Shown: positions 51,396 through 62,250 of the stretch, one piece after another
How positions within the stretch are numbered: position 1 is the first letter of the stretch
Layout: every line of letters starts with the position of its first letter
Source of the DNA: Prado023 sp964418695
GTDB lineage: Bacteria; Actinomycetota; Actinomycetes; S36-B12; CAIYMF01
Assembly: GCA_964418695.1 (NCBI GenBank)
Contig: CAYQMN010000005.1
Location: forward strand, 62,001-126,000
Direction: 5' to 3'
Length of the DNA: 64,000 nt
The notes under the pieces: model-generated
The model's input: the letters and a program-made list of their open reading frames with translations, nothing else
Told to the model about the DNA's origin: nothing
Databases searched by the model: none
Position numbers and translations under genes: made by a program

Positions 51396-51845
51396 TCAGA
51401 ACGTGCCGAGCAGGCGGCTGACGCCGATCGCGGCGATCGCGACGTTGACGATCGTGCGTGTGATCCGGCTGCCGGTGCTCAGCGTCGGCCACGACAGCGC
51501 GGCCAGCCAGGCCATGAACACCGCGATGGCGATCAGGAACAGCCCCGCCCAGCTCCACGGCAGCACCAGCCCGAGCAGCATCGCCAGGCCCATCAGCGAC
51601 GGGACCACGAAGCCCGGGAGCAGCTGCATGCGCAGCAGGATCGGCGTGCTGAAGCGCTCCAGCGCGGCCCGGCGCGGGCTCGGCGGCGCTGCCGGGGCGC
51701 GTCGGCCGCCGCTCGCGGATCGGGCGCTTGCGGAGCGTGGGGCGTTGGTGCGCGGGGTGGTGGGGCGCGCAGTGGTGGACGCACGACCGGCCGGCGCGGC
51801 CGCGGGCCGCCGGGTCTGCGGCTGGTGCGCGCGCTTCTTGGCCAT
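51396..51845 (-). CDS. DUF6703-like membrane protein
   Basis: A 149-residue actinobacterial protein. A basic, Ala/Pro/Thr/Arg-rich N-terminal tail (about 65 residues) precedes three hydrophobic segments (LPGFVVPSLMGLAMLLGLVLP, WAGLFLIAIAVFMAWLAAL and TIVNVAIAAIGVSRL). RFSTPILLRMQLLP and WPTLSTGSRITR look like the conserved parts of DUF6703, a match made from memory of the family. The ATG at 51845 lies 7 bases behind GACAAT (51853-51858, minus strand). Function unknown. Confidence 0.8.
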   Translation of the reverse strand: MAKKRAHQPQTRRPAAAPAGRASTTARPTTPRTNAPRSASARSASGGRRAPAAPPSPRRAALERFSTPILLRMQLLPGFVVPSLMGLAMLLGLVLPWSWAGLFLIAIAVFMAWLAALSWPTLSTGSRITRTIVNVAIAAIGVSRLLGTF

Positions 51846-52057
51846 GGCGCCCATTGTCGCCGATCCCCGGGCGTGCTCCGGCCGCGTCGATGGCCGCCCG
51901 GACGCGCGGGCGACCCGGCCCGTGGACCGCGTGCGACCGCCCCCGAGCTCGCGTGCGACCCGGCCGCGTCGCCTTCGCCGGTAGTCTGGGCGGCCAGACC
52001 TCGCCCGGCGTGGTGCGCCCGCCAGCGGCCCCGATCCTCGAGTACCTGGAGTGGAAC

Positions 52058-53452
<1,395 letters not shown>

Positions 53453-53493
53453 GGCACATCTGCTGGGGCACAAGCTCGGGGACAATGGTGGGC

Positions 53494-54783
53494 ATGACCG
53501 TCGCGCCCGCCTTCGTCCGGCCGTCCGTGGCGCTGCCGGCGATCGGCGCGCACGAGGTGGACCCGCCGGTGGTGCTCGCGCCGATGGCCGGCATCACCAA
53601 CCGGGCGTTCCGCCGGCTGTGCCGGGAGTCGGGCCAGGGAAGTGCTCACTCCTCGGCCGCGGGGTCATGTGGGCAGGCGGCCTGCGGGGCTCGCCCGTCC
53701 CTGCCCTTGGCCGCTTCGCGGCTGGCAGGCCAGGGAAGTGCTCACTCCTCGGCCGCCGGGCTCTACGTCTCCGAGATGATCACCTCCCGGGCCCTCCTCG
53801 AGCGCACCGGCGAGACGATGGACCTGATCCGCTTCGACGCCGACGAGTCGCCTCGGTCGCTGCAGCTGTACGGCGTGGACCCGCAGATCGTGTCCGCGGC
53901 GGTGCGGATGGTGGTCGCCGAGGATCTGGCCGACCACGTCGACCTCAACTTCGGGTGCCCAGTGCCCAAGGTCACCCGCAAGGGGGGCGGCTCGGCGCTG
54001 CCGTGGAAGCGCGACCTGTTCCGGGCGGTCGTCGCCGGCGCGGTCGACGCGGCCGAGGGGCGGGTCCCGGTGACGGTGAAGATGCGCATGGGGATCGACC
54101 GCGACCATCTCACGTACCTGGAGGCCGGCCGCGCCGCGGCCCAGGAGGGCGCCGCCTGGGTGGCCCTGCACGCCCGCACCGCCGACCAGATGTACGCGCC
54201 GTCGGCGGACTGGTCGGCGATCACCCGGCTGGTCGACGAGCTCGGGCCGCTGGGCGTCCCGGTGCTCGGCAACGGCGACATCTGGACCGCCGCCGATGCG
54301 CTGGCGATGATCGAGCAGACCGGCTGCTCGGGCGTGGTGGTCGGCCGAGGGTGCCTCGGGCGGCCATGGCTGTTCGGCCAGCTCGCCGCGGCCTTCGCGG
54401 GGGAGCCGCCGCCGGCCGAGCCGACCAGCGGCCAGGTGCTGGGCGTCCTGCGCCGGCACGCGGTGCTCCTGGGCGAGATGCGTCAGGACGAGGCGCTGGG
54501 CTGCCGTGACATCCGCAAGCACATGGCCTGGTACCTCAAGGGGTTCCGGGTCCATCAGCCGATCCGGGCCGCGCTGGCCACGGTGGGCAGCCTGGCCGAG
54601 CTCGACGCCCTGGTCGCCGGGATCGACCCGGACCAGCCGTACCCCACCGAGATCGCCGGCCGCCCGCGGGGCCGCACGTCGGGGCAGCGCCGGGTCAGCC
54701 TGCCCGACGGCTGGCTGGATTCCCCCGAGCTGGCGCCCGGCGTGGACCTGGTCGAGGCCGAGCAGGGGATCAGCGGCGGTTGA
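53494..54783 (+). CDS. dusB: tRNA-dihydrouridine synthase with in-frame insertion
   Basis: Flavin enzyme reducing specific uridines in tRNA; 429 residues. The TIM-barrel signature VVLAPMAGITNRAFRRLCRE is followed normally by GLYVSEMITSRALLE, but here residues 48-87 are an extra 40-residue segment rich in Ser, Ala and Gly (see the repeat entry). The catalytic Cys is 155 (LNFGCPVPKVTRKGGG), and VKMRMGID, HARTADQMY and GNGDIW are conserved. The ATG at 53494 lies 7 bases behind GACAAT (53481-53486). Everything else is intact, so the protein may still be active; an alternative is a recently damaged enzyme. Confidence 0.92.
   Translation: MTVAPAFVRPSVALPAIGAHEVDPPVVLAPMAGITNRAFRRLCRESGQGSAHSSAAGSCGQAACGARPSLPLAASRLAGQGSAHSSAAGLYVSEMITSRALLERTGETMDLIRFDADESPRSLQLYGVDPQIVSAAVRMVVAEDLADHVDLNFGCPVPKVTRKGGGSALPWKRDLFRAVVAGAVDAAEGRVPVTVKMRMGIDRDHLTYLEAGRAAAQEGAAWVALHARTADQMYAPSADWSAITRLVDELGPLGVPVLGNGDIWTAADALAMIEQTGCSGVVVGRGCLGRPWLFGQLAAAFAGEPPPAEPTSGQVLGVLRRHAVLLGEMRQDEALGCRDIRKHMAWYLKGFRVHQPIRAALATVGSLAELDALVAGIDPDQPYPTEIAGRPRGRTSGQRRVSLPDGWLDSPELAPGVDLVEAEQGISGG
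53635..53754 (+). repeat. 120-bp in-frame insertion with 29-bp direct repeats inside dusB
   Basis: Two identical 29-bp copies beginning GGCCAGGGAAGTGCTCAC (53632-53660 and 53728-53756) are 96 bp apart and flank a segment with several short inverted repeats (GCAGG-CGG-CCTGC, CCGC-TTC-GCGG, GGGCAGG...CCTGCCC). The net gain over the family sequence is 120 bp, exactly 40 codons without a stop, so dusB stays open. The insertion boundary is approximate by a few bases. Confidence 0.8.
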
Positions 54784-54813
54784 GCCGATTGCCCCGGGAG
54801 CCTGCCCGGGCTC

Positions 54814-54838
54814 CCTCGACGGGCTCGACCGGCGGGGC
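54814..54838 (-). repeat. Interspersed intergenic repeat, copy 4 (inverted)
   Basis: CTCGACGGGCTCGACCGGCG, the reverse complement of the GCCGGTCGAGCCCGTCGAG unit, in the gap between dusB and the GH13 gene. Confidence 0.6.
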
Positions 54839-54856
54839 TACCGCCAGAATCCGGGC

Positions 54857-56278
54857 GTGGCCCACGACACCCCGCTGGACGTCCGCTCGCTGGTCTTCTA
54901 CCAGGTCTTCGTGCGCAACCACAGCGAGCACGGCCGCCTCGCCGACGTGACCGCGGACCTGCCCCGCATCGCCGCGCTCGGCGTGGACGTCGTGTACCTG
55001 ACGCCGATCCACCCGATCGGGGTCGAGGGGCGCAAGGGGGCGCTGGGCAGCCCGTACGCGATCCGCGACTACCGCGCCCTGAACCCCGAGCTCGGCACCG
55101 ACGAGGACTTCGACGCGCTGGTCGCCGCGGCGCACGCGCTGGGTCTGCGGGTCATGCTCGACGTGGTCTTCAACCACACGGCCCGGGACAGCGTGCTGGT
55201 CGGCGAGCACCCCGAGTTCTTCCACCAGGACGCCCACGGCAATCCGGTGACGACCGTGCCGGCGTGGACCGACGTCATCGACCTGGACCATACCCGTCCG
55301 GGGGTGGCCGACTACCTCGTCGAGAGCCTGGCGGTGTGGGTGCGCCGCGGCGTCGACGGGTTCCGGTGCGACGTCGCGTCCCTGGTGCCGGTCGACTTCT
55401 GGGTCCGGGCCCGCGCCGAGCTGGCCGCGCTGCGCCCCGGGCTGCTGTGGCTGGCCGAGACCCCGCACGCTTCCTGGGTCGCGCACCGCCGCGCCACCGG
55501 GTCGCCGACGTGGTCGGACGCGGAGATGTTCGCGGCGTTCGACATCGAGTACCCCTCGGACCTGTGGTCGATCTGGCAGGCCGTGGTCAGCGGCCAGGAG
55601 CCGGTCGGGCGCTATCTGGAGATGCTGCGCTGGCAGGACGCCACGTTCCCGGCCAACTACGCGAAGCTGCGGTTCGTCGAGAACCACGACCAGTTCCGGA
55701 TCATGCGCTTCGCGCCCACCGAGGACGTCGCGCTGGCGTGGACCGCGCTGATGGCGTTCAGCCGCGGACCGCTCCTGATCTACGCCGGGCAGGAGACGGC
55801 CGCGGTCACCTGGCCCACGCTGTTCGAGCGGGCCCCGGTGGACTGGACCCGGCCGGCTCGGCTGACCGGCTTCCTGCGGGCGCTGGCCGAGTTGAAGAAG
55901 CACCCCGCGCTGGCGCTGGGCGAGCCGTGGATCCTGGCCGACGAGCCGGTCGTACAGCTGGCGTGGGCGCACCTGTCCGGCGAGCACCTGGTGCCGGCGG
56001 GTGGCAGCGCGCTGCTGGGTCTGTTCGACGTGGGGGCGCCGGGCCGCCACGAAGGGGTGGACACGGTCCGCGACGAGGAGCTGCCGGGGGTGGGAGTGGT
56101 GCTGCCCGACGGGCAGTACCAGGACCTGATCTCGGGGGGCACGGTCGCGGTGGTCGACGGGCGGGCGCTGCTGCCCGGGTCGGCCGCGGTGCTGGAGTTC
56201 CATGGACCGATCCCCGCGCGGCTGTGGCGCAGCACGCTGCTGGACGTGTTCCTCTCGGTCGAGGAGCTCGGCGACTGA
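54857..56278 (+). CDS. GH13 alpha-amylase family glycosidase
   Basis: A 473-residue cytoplasmic glycosidase (no signal peptide). The four GH13 regions are DVVFNHTA, GFRCDVASL (nucleophile Asp), LLWLAETPH (acid Glu) and FVENHDQFR (transition-state Asp). It is compact and starts directly with the barrel (VFYQVFVRNHSEHG). The product specificity is not evident; GH13 includes amylases, neopullulanases and others. The GTG at 54857 lies 6 bases behind CAGAAT (54845-54850), suggesting a leaderless mRNA. It converges on a second GH13 gene. Confidence 0.9.
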   Translation: MAHDTPLDVRSLVFYQVFVRNHSEHGRLADVTADLPRIAALGVDVVYLTPIHPIGVEGRKGALGSPYAIRDYRALNPELGTDEDFDALVAAAHALGLRVMLDVVFNHTARDSVLVGEHPEFFHQDAHGNPVTTVPAWTDVIDLDHTRPGVADYLVESLAVWVRRGVDGFRCDVASLVPVDFWVRARAELAALRPGLLWLAETPHASWVAHRRATGSPTWSDAEMFAAFDIEYPSDLWSIWQAVVSGQEPVGRYLEMLRWQDATFPANYAKLRFVENHDQFRIMRFAPTEDVALAWTALMAFSRGPLLIYAGQETAAVTWPTLFERAPVDWTRPARLTGFLRALAELKKHPALALGEPWILADEPVVQLAWAHLSGEHLVPAGGSALLGLFDVGAPGRHEGVDTVRDEELPGVGVVLPDGQYQDLISGGTVAVVDGRALLPGSAAVLEFHGPIPARLWRSTLLDVFLSVEELGD

Positions 56279-56363
56279 GCGAGCACGCCCCGGCAGAGCC
56301 GGGCGCCCAGCTTCGAGGCCTGTCTCCGCGTGGCTCGACCGACGGGTGGGCGGGTGGGGGCGC

Positions 56364-58028
56364 TCAGTTGTGGCGGTCTCGGAAGCCCTCGTCCTTCGCC
56401 ATGCGGACCCACGCCGAGGCGATGGGCGCCAGCATCCCGTCGGCCAGGGGCTGCGAGCTGAGCAGCATCGCACCCTCGGGCAGTTCGACCGGCTCGCCGG
56501 AGAGGTTGAGCACCACCCGGACCGACTCACCGGTGCCCACCAGGTCGTAGGCCAGCAGCTCGCCGGCGGCGTCGCTGGCCGAGACCCAGGTCAGCGACCC
56601 CCGGCCCAGCGCGGCGCTCACCCGGCGCAGCCCCAGGGCCGCGCGGTACAGCTCCAGCATCGAGTCGGGGTCGCCCTCCTGCGCCGCCGCGCTGAGCGAC
56701 CCCCACGACGCCGGCACCGGCAGCCAGGTGTCCACCCCCTCGGGGCTGAAGCCCAGACTCGACCCCTCGGGCGCCCACGGCATCGGCACCCGGCACCCGT
56801 CACGGCCGCGCACGGTCCGCCCGCTGCGCTCCCAGATCGGGTCCTGAAGAGCCTCCTCGGGCAGGTCGTCCACGTTGGGCAGCCCCAGCTCCTGGCCGTT
56901 GTAGACGTAGGCCGCGCCCGGCAGGCTGAGCAGCACCAGCGCCAGCGCGCGGGCCCGGCGCTCGCCCAGCGCGACGTCGACGGCCAGGTCGATGCCGGCG
57001 GCCATCGTCCCGGGCACGTAGGCGCCGGCCAGCCGGGTGTCCTGCCCCAGCCGGCTCACCGAGCGGGGCGTGTCGTGGTTGTCGGTCACCCAGGTCGTGG
57101 GCGCCCCGACCAGCGCGTTGGCCGCCAGCGACGAGTCGATCGCCGAGCGCAGCGCCGGGCCGTCGAACCCGGCATGCACGAACCGGAAGTTGAACGCCAG
57201 ATGCATCTCGTCGGGGCGCAGGAACAGCGCCACGATCTCGTCGGCCGCACCGGTCTCGATGACCGCCATCCGGTCCCCGGGGTAGGAGTCCAGCACCGCG
57301 CGCAGCCGCCGGTAGATCGCGTGCACCGGGCTGGCGTCGTCCTTGGGGATGACCGGCTCGCCGCCGGCGGTGTCCGGCCAGGTGTCGTCCTTGATGAGGG
57401 CGTCGGAGACGTCGATGCGGAACCCGTCCGCGCCCCGGTCCAGCCAGAACCGCAGGATCGATGCGAACTCCTCGACGACCTGCGGGTTGCGCCAGTTCAG
57501 GTCCGGCTGCTCGCGGGCGAACAGGTGGTAGTACCACTGGCCGGGCGACCCGTCGGGCTCGACGACCCGGGTCCACGATGGCCCGCCGAACACCGAGCGC
57601 CAGTTGTTCGGCGGCTCGTCGCCGGCCGGGCCGCGGCCGTCGAGGAACAGGTAGCGCTCGCGCTGCGGAGCCCCGCGCCCGGCGGCCACCGCGGCGGTGA
57701 ACCACCCGTGCTGGTCGGACGTGTGGTTGGGCACGAAGTCCAGCGTCACCCGGATGCCGCGGTCGTGGGCGGCCGCGATCAGCCGGTCCATGTCGGCCAG
57801 GTCGCCGAACAGCGGGTCGATGTCGCGGTAGTCGCTGATGTCGTAGCCGTGGTCGACCTGCGGGCTGGCGAACACCGGGGAGAGCCAGAGCGCGTCGATC
57901 CCGAGCGCGGCCAGGTAGTCCATCCGCGCGGTGATCCCCGCGAGGTCACCGGTCCCGTCGCCGTCGGCGTCGGCGAAGGATCGGGGATAGACCTGGTAGA
58001 TCACGGCATTTCGCCACCATTGCGTCAT
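56364..58028 (-). CDS. GH13 alpha-glucosidase (oligo-1,6-glucosidase-like)
   Basis: A 554-residue GH13 enzyme beginning WWRNAVIYQVYPRSFADADGDGTGDLAGI, the signature of the GH13 alpha-glucosidase/oligo-1,6-glucosidase branch. Region II is GFRIDVSDALIKDD (nucleophile Asp) and region IV is VTDNHDTPRSVSR. The usual catalytic Glu of region III should lie in AVIETGAADE. No signal peptide. The ATG at 58028 is 7 bases behind TAGCAT (58036-58041, minus strand). It could act on maltodextrin breakdown together with TreY and the other GH13 enzyme. Confidence 0.92.
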   Translation of the reverse strand: MTQWWRNAVIYQVYPRSFADADGDGTGDLAGITARMDYLAALGIDALWLSPVFASPQVDHGYDISDYRDIDPLFGDLADMDRLIAAAHDRGIRVTLDFVPNHTSDQHGWFTAAVAAGRGAPQRERYLFLDGRGPAGDEPPNNWRSVFGGPSWTRVVEPDGSPGQWYYHLFAREQPDLNWRNPQVVEEFASILRFWLDRGADGFRIDVSDALIKDDTWPDTAGGEPVIPKDDASPVHAIYRRLRAVLDSYPGDRMAVIETGAADEIVALFLRPDEMHLAFNFRFVHAGFDGPALRSAIDSSLAANALVGAPTTWVTDNHDTPRSVSRLGQDTRLAGAYVPGTMAAGIDLAVDVALGERRARALALVLLSLPGAAYVYNGQELGLPNVDDLPEEALQDPIWERSGRTVRGRDGCRVPMPWAPEGSSLGFSPEGVDTWLPVPASWGSLSAAAQEGDPDSMLELYRAALGLRRVSAALGRGSLTWVSASDAAGELLAYDLVGTGESVRVVLNLSGEPVELPEGAMLLSSQPLADGMLAPIASAWVRMAKDEGFRDRHN

Positions 58029-58152
58029 CCGACGGATGCTAGAAGCCCACAGCGTGCCCGTGCCCGCCCGCGCGCCTGTCTCTGCCCGGCTTGCGAGGCC
58101 CCTCGCGCAGTAGTGTGACCGGGCCCGATCCGACACAGGAGGACTGCTACTG

Positions 58153-60843
58153 ATGGTGCGCTACGTCTACGACTTCGCCGAGGGGGACAAGACCCAGAAG
58201 GATCTGCTCGGCGGCAAGGGTGCCAACCTCGCAGAGATGATCAAGATGGGACTGTCGGTCCCGCCGGGGTTCACGGTCACCACCGAGGCGTGCCGGGCCT
58301 ACCTGGTGCAGGGCTCCGAGCCCGCCGAGCTCTCCGCGCAGGTCGGTGAGCAGGTCGCCATCCTCGAAGGGAAGATCGGCCGCAAGCTGGGCGACCCGAA
58401 CGGCCCGCTGCTGGTCTCGGTCCGCTCCGGCGCCAAGTTCTCGATGCCCGGCATGATGGAGACGGTCCTGAACATCGGGACCAACGACGTCTCGGTCAAC
58501 GGGCTGGCCGAGTTCGCCAAGGACGAGCGCTTCGCGTGGGACTCCTACCGCCGCCTCATCCAGATGTTCGGCAAGACCGTGCTGCACATCGACGGCCACC
58601 ACTTCGAGGCGGCCCTCGACGCGGCCAAGGAGAACGCGGGCACGACCAGCGACATCGACCTCGGGGTGGCCGAGCTGCAGGCACTGGTCGCCACCTACAA
58701 GGGGATCGTCAAGCAGTACGCGGGCATCGACTTCCCGCAGGACCCGCGCGAGCAGCTGGACATGTCCATCCGCGCGGTCTTCAACTCGTGGAACACCGAC
58801 CGCGCGGTCCTGTACCGCCGCCAGGAGCGCATCCCCGCCGACCTGGGCACCGCCGTGAACGTGCAGGCGATGGTGTTCGGCAACGTCGGCGACGACTCGG
58901 GCACCGGCGTGGCGTTCACCCGCGACCCGGCGACCGGCGCGCCCGGCCACTACGGCGACTACCTGCCCGACGCGCAGGGCGAGGACGTCGTCTCCGGTGT
59001 CCGCAACACCCTGACCCTGGACGACATGGGCCGCCTGGACCCCGAGGCCCACGCCGAGCTGCTGGCCAACATGGACATGCTCGAGGAGCACTACCAGGAC
59101 CTGTGCGACATCGAGTTCACCGTCGAGAACGGCAAGCTCTACATGCTGCAGACCCGCATCGGGAAGCGGACCGCGGGCGCGGCCTTCCGGATCGCCACGC
59201 AGCTGGTCGACGAGGGCCTGATCGACATGGACGAGGCGGTGCGCCGGGTCTCCGGGGCGCAGCTCGTGCAGCTGATGTTCCCCAAGTTCGACTCGGCCGC
59301 GGAGAAGACCAAGCTCACCAGCGGCATCGCCGCCTCCCCGGGTGCCGCGGTCGGCCAGGCCGTCTTCGACTCCGAGACCGCGGTGGCCAAGGCCGCCGAG
59401 GGCGTGGCCACCATCCTGATCCGCCGCGAGACCACCCCCGAGGATCTCGCGGGCATGGTCGCCGCCGACGGCATCCTGACCAGCCGCGGCGGCAAGACCT
59501 CGCACGCGGCGGTCGTCGCCCGCGGCATGGGCAAGACGGCGGTCTGCGGCACCGAGGACCTGAACGTCGACGTCGTGAACAAGGTCGCCACGACCTCCTC
59601 CGGCGTGGTCATCAACGAGGGCGACGCGGTGTCCATCGACGGCGGCACCGGCGAGGTCTTCCTCGGCGAGGTCGCGGTCGTGCCCTCCCCGGTCGTGGAG
59701 TACTTCGAGGGCCGGCTGGCCCCGGAGGACGGCGACGACCTGGTCAAGGCGGTCCACCGGATCATCACCCACGCCGACGGCGTCCGCCGGCTGCGCGTGC
59801 GGACCAACGCCGACACCCCCGAGGACTCCGAGCGCGCTCGTCGCTTCGGCGCCGAGGGGATCGGCCTGTGCCGCACCGAGCACATGTTCCTCGGCGACCG
59901 CAAGCAGTACGTCGAGCGGCTGATCCTGGCCGAGAGCGACGAGGAGCGGGAAGCGGCTCTGGCCGCCCTGCTGCCCTTCCAGCGCCAGGACTTCGAGGAG
60001 ATCCTCGAGGCGATGGACGGCCTGCCGGCCACCATCCGCCTGCTCGACCCGCCGCTGCACGAGTTCCTGCCCGACCTCACGTCGCTGGCCGTCGCGGTGG
60101 CCCGGGCCGAGGAGCGCGGCGACGACCATGCCGACGACCTGCGGATGCTGGCCGCAGTGGAGAAGCTGCACGAGTCCAACCCGATGCTGGGTCTGCGTGG
60201 CGTGCGCCTGGGCCTGTCGATCCCGGGTCTGTTCGGGCTGCAGGTCCGTGCGATCGCCGAGGCGACCGCCACCCGGATCAAGGCCGGCGGCGACCCGCGC
60301 GCGGAGATCATGATCCCGCTGGTGGGCGCGGTCCAGGAGCTGGAGCTCATCAAGGACGAGTCGCTGCAGGTCATCAAGGAGGTGTCCGAGGCGACCGGGG
60401 TGGACCTGTCCTTCCCGATCGGGACGATGATCGAGCTGCCGCGCGCGGCGATGACCGCCGACCAGATCGCCGAGGCCGCGGAGTTCTTCTCCTTCGGCAC
60501 CAACGACCTGACCCAGACGACGTGGGGCTTCAGCCGTGACGACGTCGAGGGCGCGTTCTTCAGCACCTACCTGGAGAAGGGGGTGTTCGGGGTGTCGCCG
60601 TTCGAGTCCATCGACGTCGACGGCGTCGGCGCGCTGGTCCGGATCGCCGCGGAGAAGGGCCACAGCACCCGTCCGGGGATCAAGCTGGGCGTCTGCGGCG
60701 AGCACGGCGGCGACCCGGAGTCGGTGCACTTCTTCGACGAGGTCGGGCTGGACTACGTGTCCTGCTCGCCGTTCCGCGTCCCGGTCGCCCGCCTGGAGGC
60801 CGGCCGCGCCACGCTGGGCGGCGGCGGAGCCGCCAGCCGCTGA
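58153..60843 (+). CDS. ppdK: Pyruvate, phosphate dikinase
   Basis: Interconverts pyruvate, ATP and phosphate with PEP, AMP and pyrophosphate; 896 residues. The ATP-grasp part begins GGKGANLAEMIKMGLSVPPGF. The phospho-histidine loop is SRGGKTSHAAVVARG with TAVCG, and the C-terminal PEP/pyruvate barrel has GLCRTEHMF, GTNDLTQTTWG and CGEHGGDPESVHFF. An ACAGGAGG ribosome site precedes the ATG, and a TAGTGT box is at 58111-58116. A long stem-loop follows. Standard length and complete motifs. Confidence 0.97.
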   Translation: MVRYVYDFAEGDKTQKDLLGGKGANLAEMIKMGLSVPPGFTVTTEACRAYLVQGSEPAELSAQVGEQVAILEGKIGRKLGDPNGPLLVSVRSGAKFSMPGMMETVLNIGTNDVSVNGLAEFAKDERFAWDSYRRLIQMFGKTVLHIDGHHFEAALDAAKENAGTTSDIDLGVAELQALVATYKGIVKQYAGIDFPQDPREQLDMSIRAVFNSWNTDRAVLYRRQERIPADLGTAVNVQAMVFGNVGDDSGTGVAFTRDPATGAPGHYGDYLPDAQGEDVVSGVRNTLTLDDMGRLDPEAHAELLANMDMLEEHYQDLCDIEFTVENGKLYMLQTRIGKRTAGAAFRIATQLVDEGLIDMDEAVRRVSGAQLVQLMFPKFDSAAEKTKLTSGIAASPGAAVGQAVFDSETAVAKAAEGVATILIRRETTPEDLAGMVAADGILTSRGGKTSHAAVVARGMGKTAVCGTEDLNVDVVNKVATTSSGVVINEGDAVSIDGGTGEVFLGEVAVVPSPVVEYFEGRLAPEDGDDLVKAVHRIITHADGVRRLRVRTNADTPEDSERARRFGAEGIGLCRTEHMFLGDRKQYVERLILAESDEEREAALAALLPFQRQDFEEILEAMDGLPATIRLLDPPLHEFLPDLTSLAVAVARAEERGDDHADDLRMLAAVEKLHESNPMLGLRGVRLGLSIPGLFGLQVRAIAEATATRIKAGGDPRAEIMIPLVGAVQELELIKDESLQVIKEVSEATGVDLSFPIGTMIELPRAAMTADQIAEAAEFFSFGTNDLTQTTWGFSRDDVEGAFFSTYLEKGVFGVSPFESIDVDGVGALVRIAAEKGHSTRPGIKLGVCGEHGGDPESVHFFDEVGLDYVSCSPFRVPVARLEAGRATLGGGGAASR

Positions 60844-60859
60844 CCTCGGCAGCGTCCGT

Positions 60860-60906
60860 CGACGGGCGGTTCGCGTGGGCTTGGGCCCGCGTCGAGCCGC
60901 CCGTCG
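60860..60906. terminator. Bidirectional terminator between ppdK and dgt
   Basis: CGACGGGCGG and CCGCCCGTCG form a 10-bp outer stem, with an inner pairing CGTGGGC/GCCCGCG around a TTG loop. It is located in the 90-bp convergent gap; no T-run follows. Confidence 0.7.
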
Positions 60907-60933
60907 GCGCGTTCGAGTGCGCGTGCCGGCTTC

Positions 60934-62175
60934 CTACCGGCACAGCCGGGCGTGCCAGTGGCCGACGGACAGATCCGTCAGGCTGGCCACCTGGTCGATC
61001 ACCACGCGCAGCCGCGCCGCATCGTCGGGGGCGGCCAGCCACGCCTCGCGCAGCTGCGGCTCGAGCACGTCCGGGGCGCCCAGGGTGAGCGCGGCGGTCA
61101 GCTCGCGCAGCAGCGACCGCTGGCGCCGGTAGGCCTCGTCGGACCCGCGCCGGCGCATCACGAACATGTACGCGATCCCCTTGAGCGCGGCCACCTCCAG
61201 GCGCATCTCCTCGGGCACCACCAGCGAGCCCCGATGCCGGGTGAGCAGCGCGTCGGGGTGGGCCTGCCGGGTGGCGGCCTCGGCGGCGGCACTGAACCGC
61301 CCGATCAATCGGCTGGTCAGCGACTTGAGGGCGGCCAGGTCGGCGTGGCTGCCGGCGTACCGGCGCGGCCAGGCCGCCGAGCCGAGCAGCCGCTGCACCG
61401 CCTCGGCGACGCCCCCTGCATCGGCGGCGGGCAGGTACTCGGCGAGCACCACCCGGACCAGCTCGGCGCGCACCTGCGCGTCGGCCAGTGCGCCCAGGTC
61501 GATCAGGCCGGCGTGGATGCCGTCCTCGACGTCGTGGACGCTGTAGGCGATGTCGTCGGCCCAGTCCATGACCTGGGCCTCCATCGACTGCGCGCCCGGC
61601 GGTGCGTCGGCGCGCATCCACCCGAAGACGGCCGCGTCGTCGGCGTACACCCCGAACTTGCGGCTGCCCGGCTGCCGGGTCCACGGGTACTTGGTGGCCG
61701 CGTCCAGCGCGGCCCGGGTCAGGTTCAGCCCGATCGAGCGCTCGTCCCCACGCCCCTCGGGGTCGCCGAACGCCTTGGCCTCCAGCCGGGTGAGCACCCG
61801 GAGGGTCTGGGCGTTGCCCTCGAACCCGCCGATGTGCGCGCTGATCGCGTCCAGTGCGTCCTCGCCGTTGTGCCCGAACGGGGGATGCCCCAGGTCGTGG
61901 GCCAGGCAGGCGGTCTCCACCAGGTCCGGATCGCAGCCCAGCGCGGCCCCCAGCTCGCGGCCGATCTGGGCGACCTCCAGCGAGTGGGTCATCCGGGTGC
62001 GCGGGAAGTCGGCCTGCCCGGCCATCACCACCTGGGTCTTGCCGGCCAGTCGCCGCCAGCCCGCGCTGTGCAGCAGGCGAGCGCGGTCGCGGGCGAACTC
62101 GGTGCGGCCGGCACGCTTGGGCGGCTCGGGCAGCCAGCGCTGCTCGTCGGCGGGGAGGTAGCCGGGCACGGTCAC
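60934..62175 (-). CDS. dgt: Deoxyguanosinetriphosphate triphosphohydrolase-like protein
   Basis: HD-superfamily dNTP triphosphohydrolase of 413 residues. The HD metal site is TRMTHSLEVAQIGRELG and CLAHDLGHPPFGHNGE, and the C-terminal His/Asp element is in MDWADDIAYSVHDVEDG. The order and length are normal for the dGTPase type found next to dnaG in actinomycetes. The GTG at 62175 lies 7 bases behind TACCGT (62183-62188, minus strand). It converges on ppdK across a stem-loop. Confidence 0.94.
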   Translation of the reverse strand: MTVPGYLPADEQRWLPEPPKRAGRTEFARDRARLLHSAGWRRLAGKTQVVMAGQADFPRTRMTHSLEVAQIGRELGAALGCDPDLVETACLAHDLGHPPFGHNGEDALDAISAHIGGFEGNAQTLRVLTRLEAKAFGDPEGRGDERSIGLNLTRAALDAATKYPWTRQPGSRKFGVYADDAAVFGWMRADAPPGAQSMEAQVMDWADDIAYSVHDVEDGIHAGLIDLGALADAQVRAELVRVVLAEYLPAADAGGVAEAVQRLLGSAAWPRRYAGSHADLAALKSLTSRLIGRFSAAAEAATRQAHPDALLTRHRGSLVVPEEMRLEVAALKGIAYMFVMRRRGSDEAYRRQRSLLRELTAALTLGAPDVLEPQLREAWLAAPDDAARLRVVIDQVASLTDLSVGHWHARLCR

Positions 62176-62250
62176 GCGCGCAACGGTAGGGCCAGGCGGC
62201 GACAGAGGCCGGCCTGAGGTCTGCCGGGCTCAGGCCCGCCATCGCTCAGG

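Noticed and set aside
52000..52057. T-box or riboswitch ahead of glyS
   Set aside because: The leader is only about 65 nt, with no T-box sequence or specifier loop visible.
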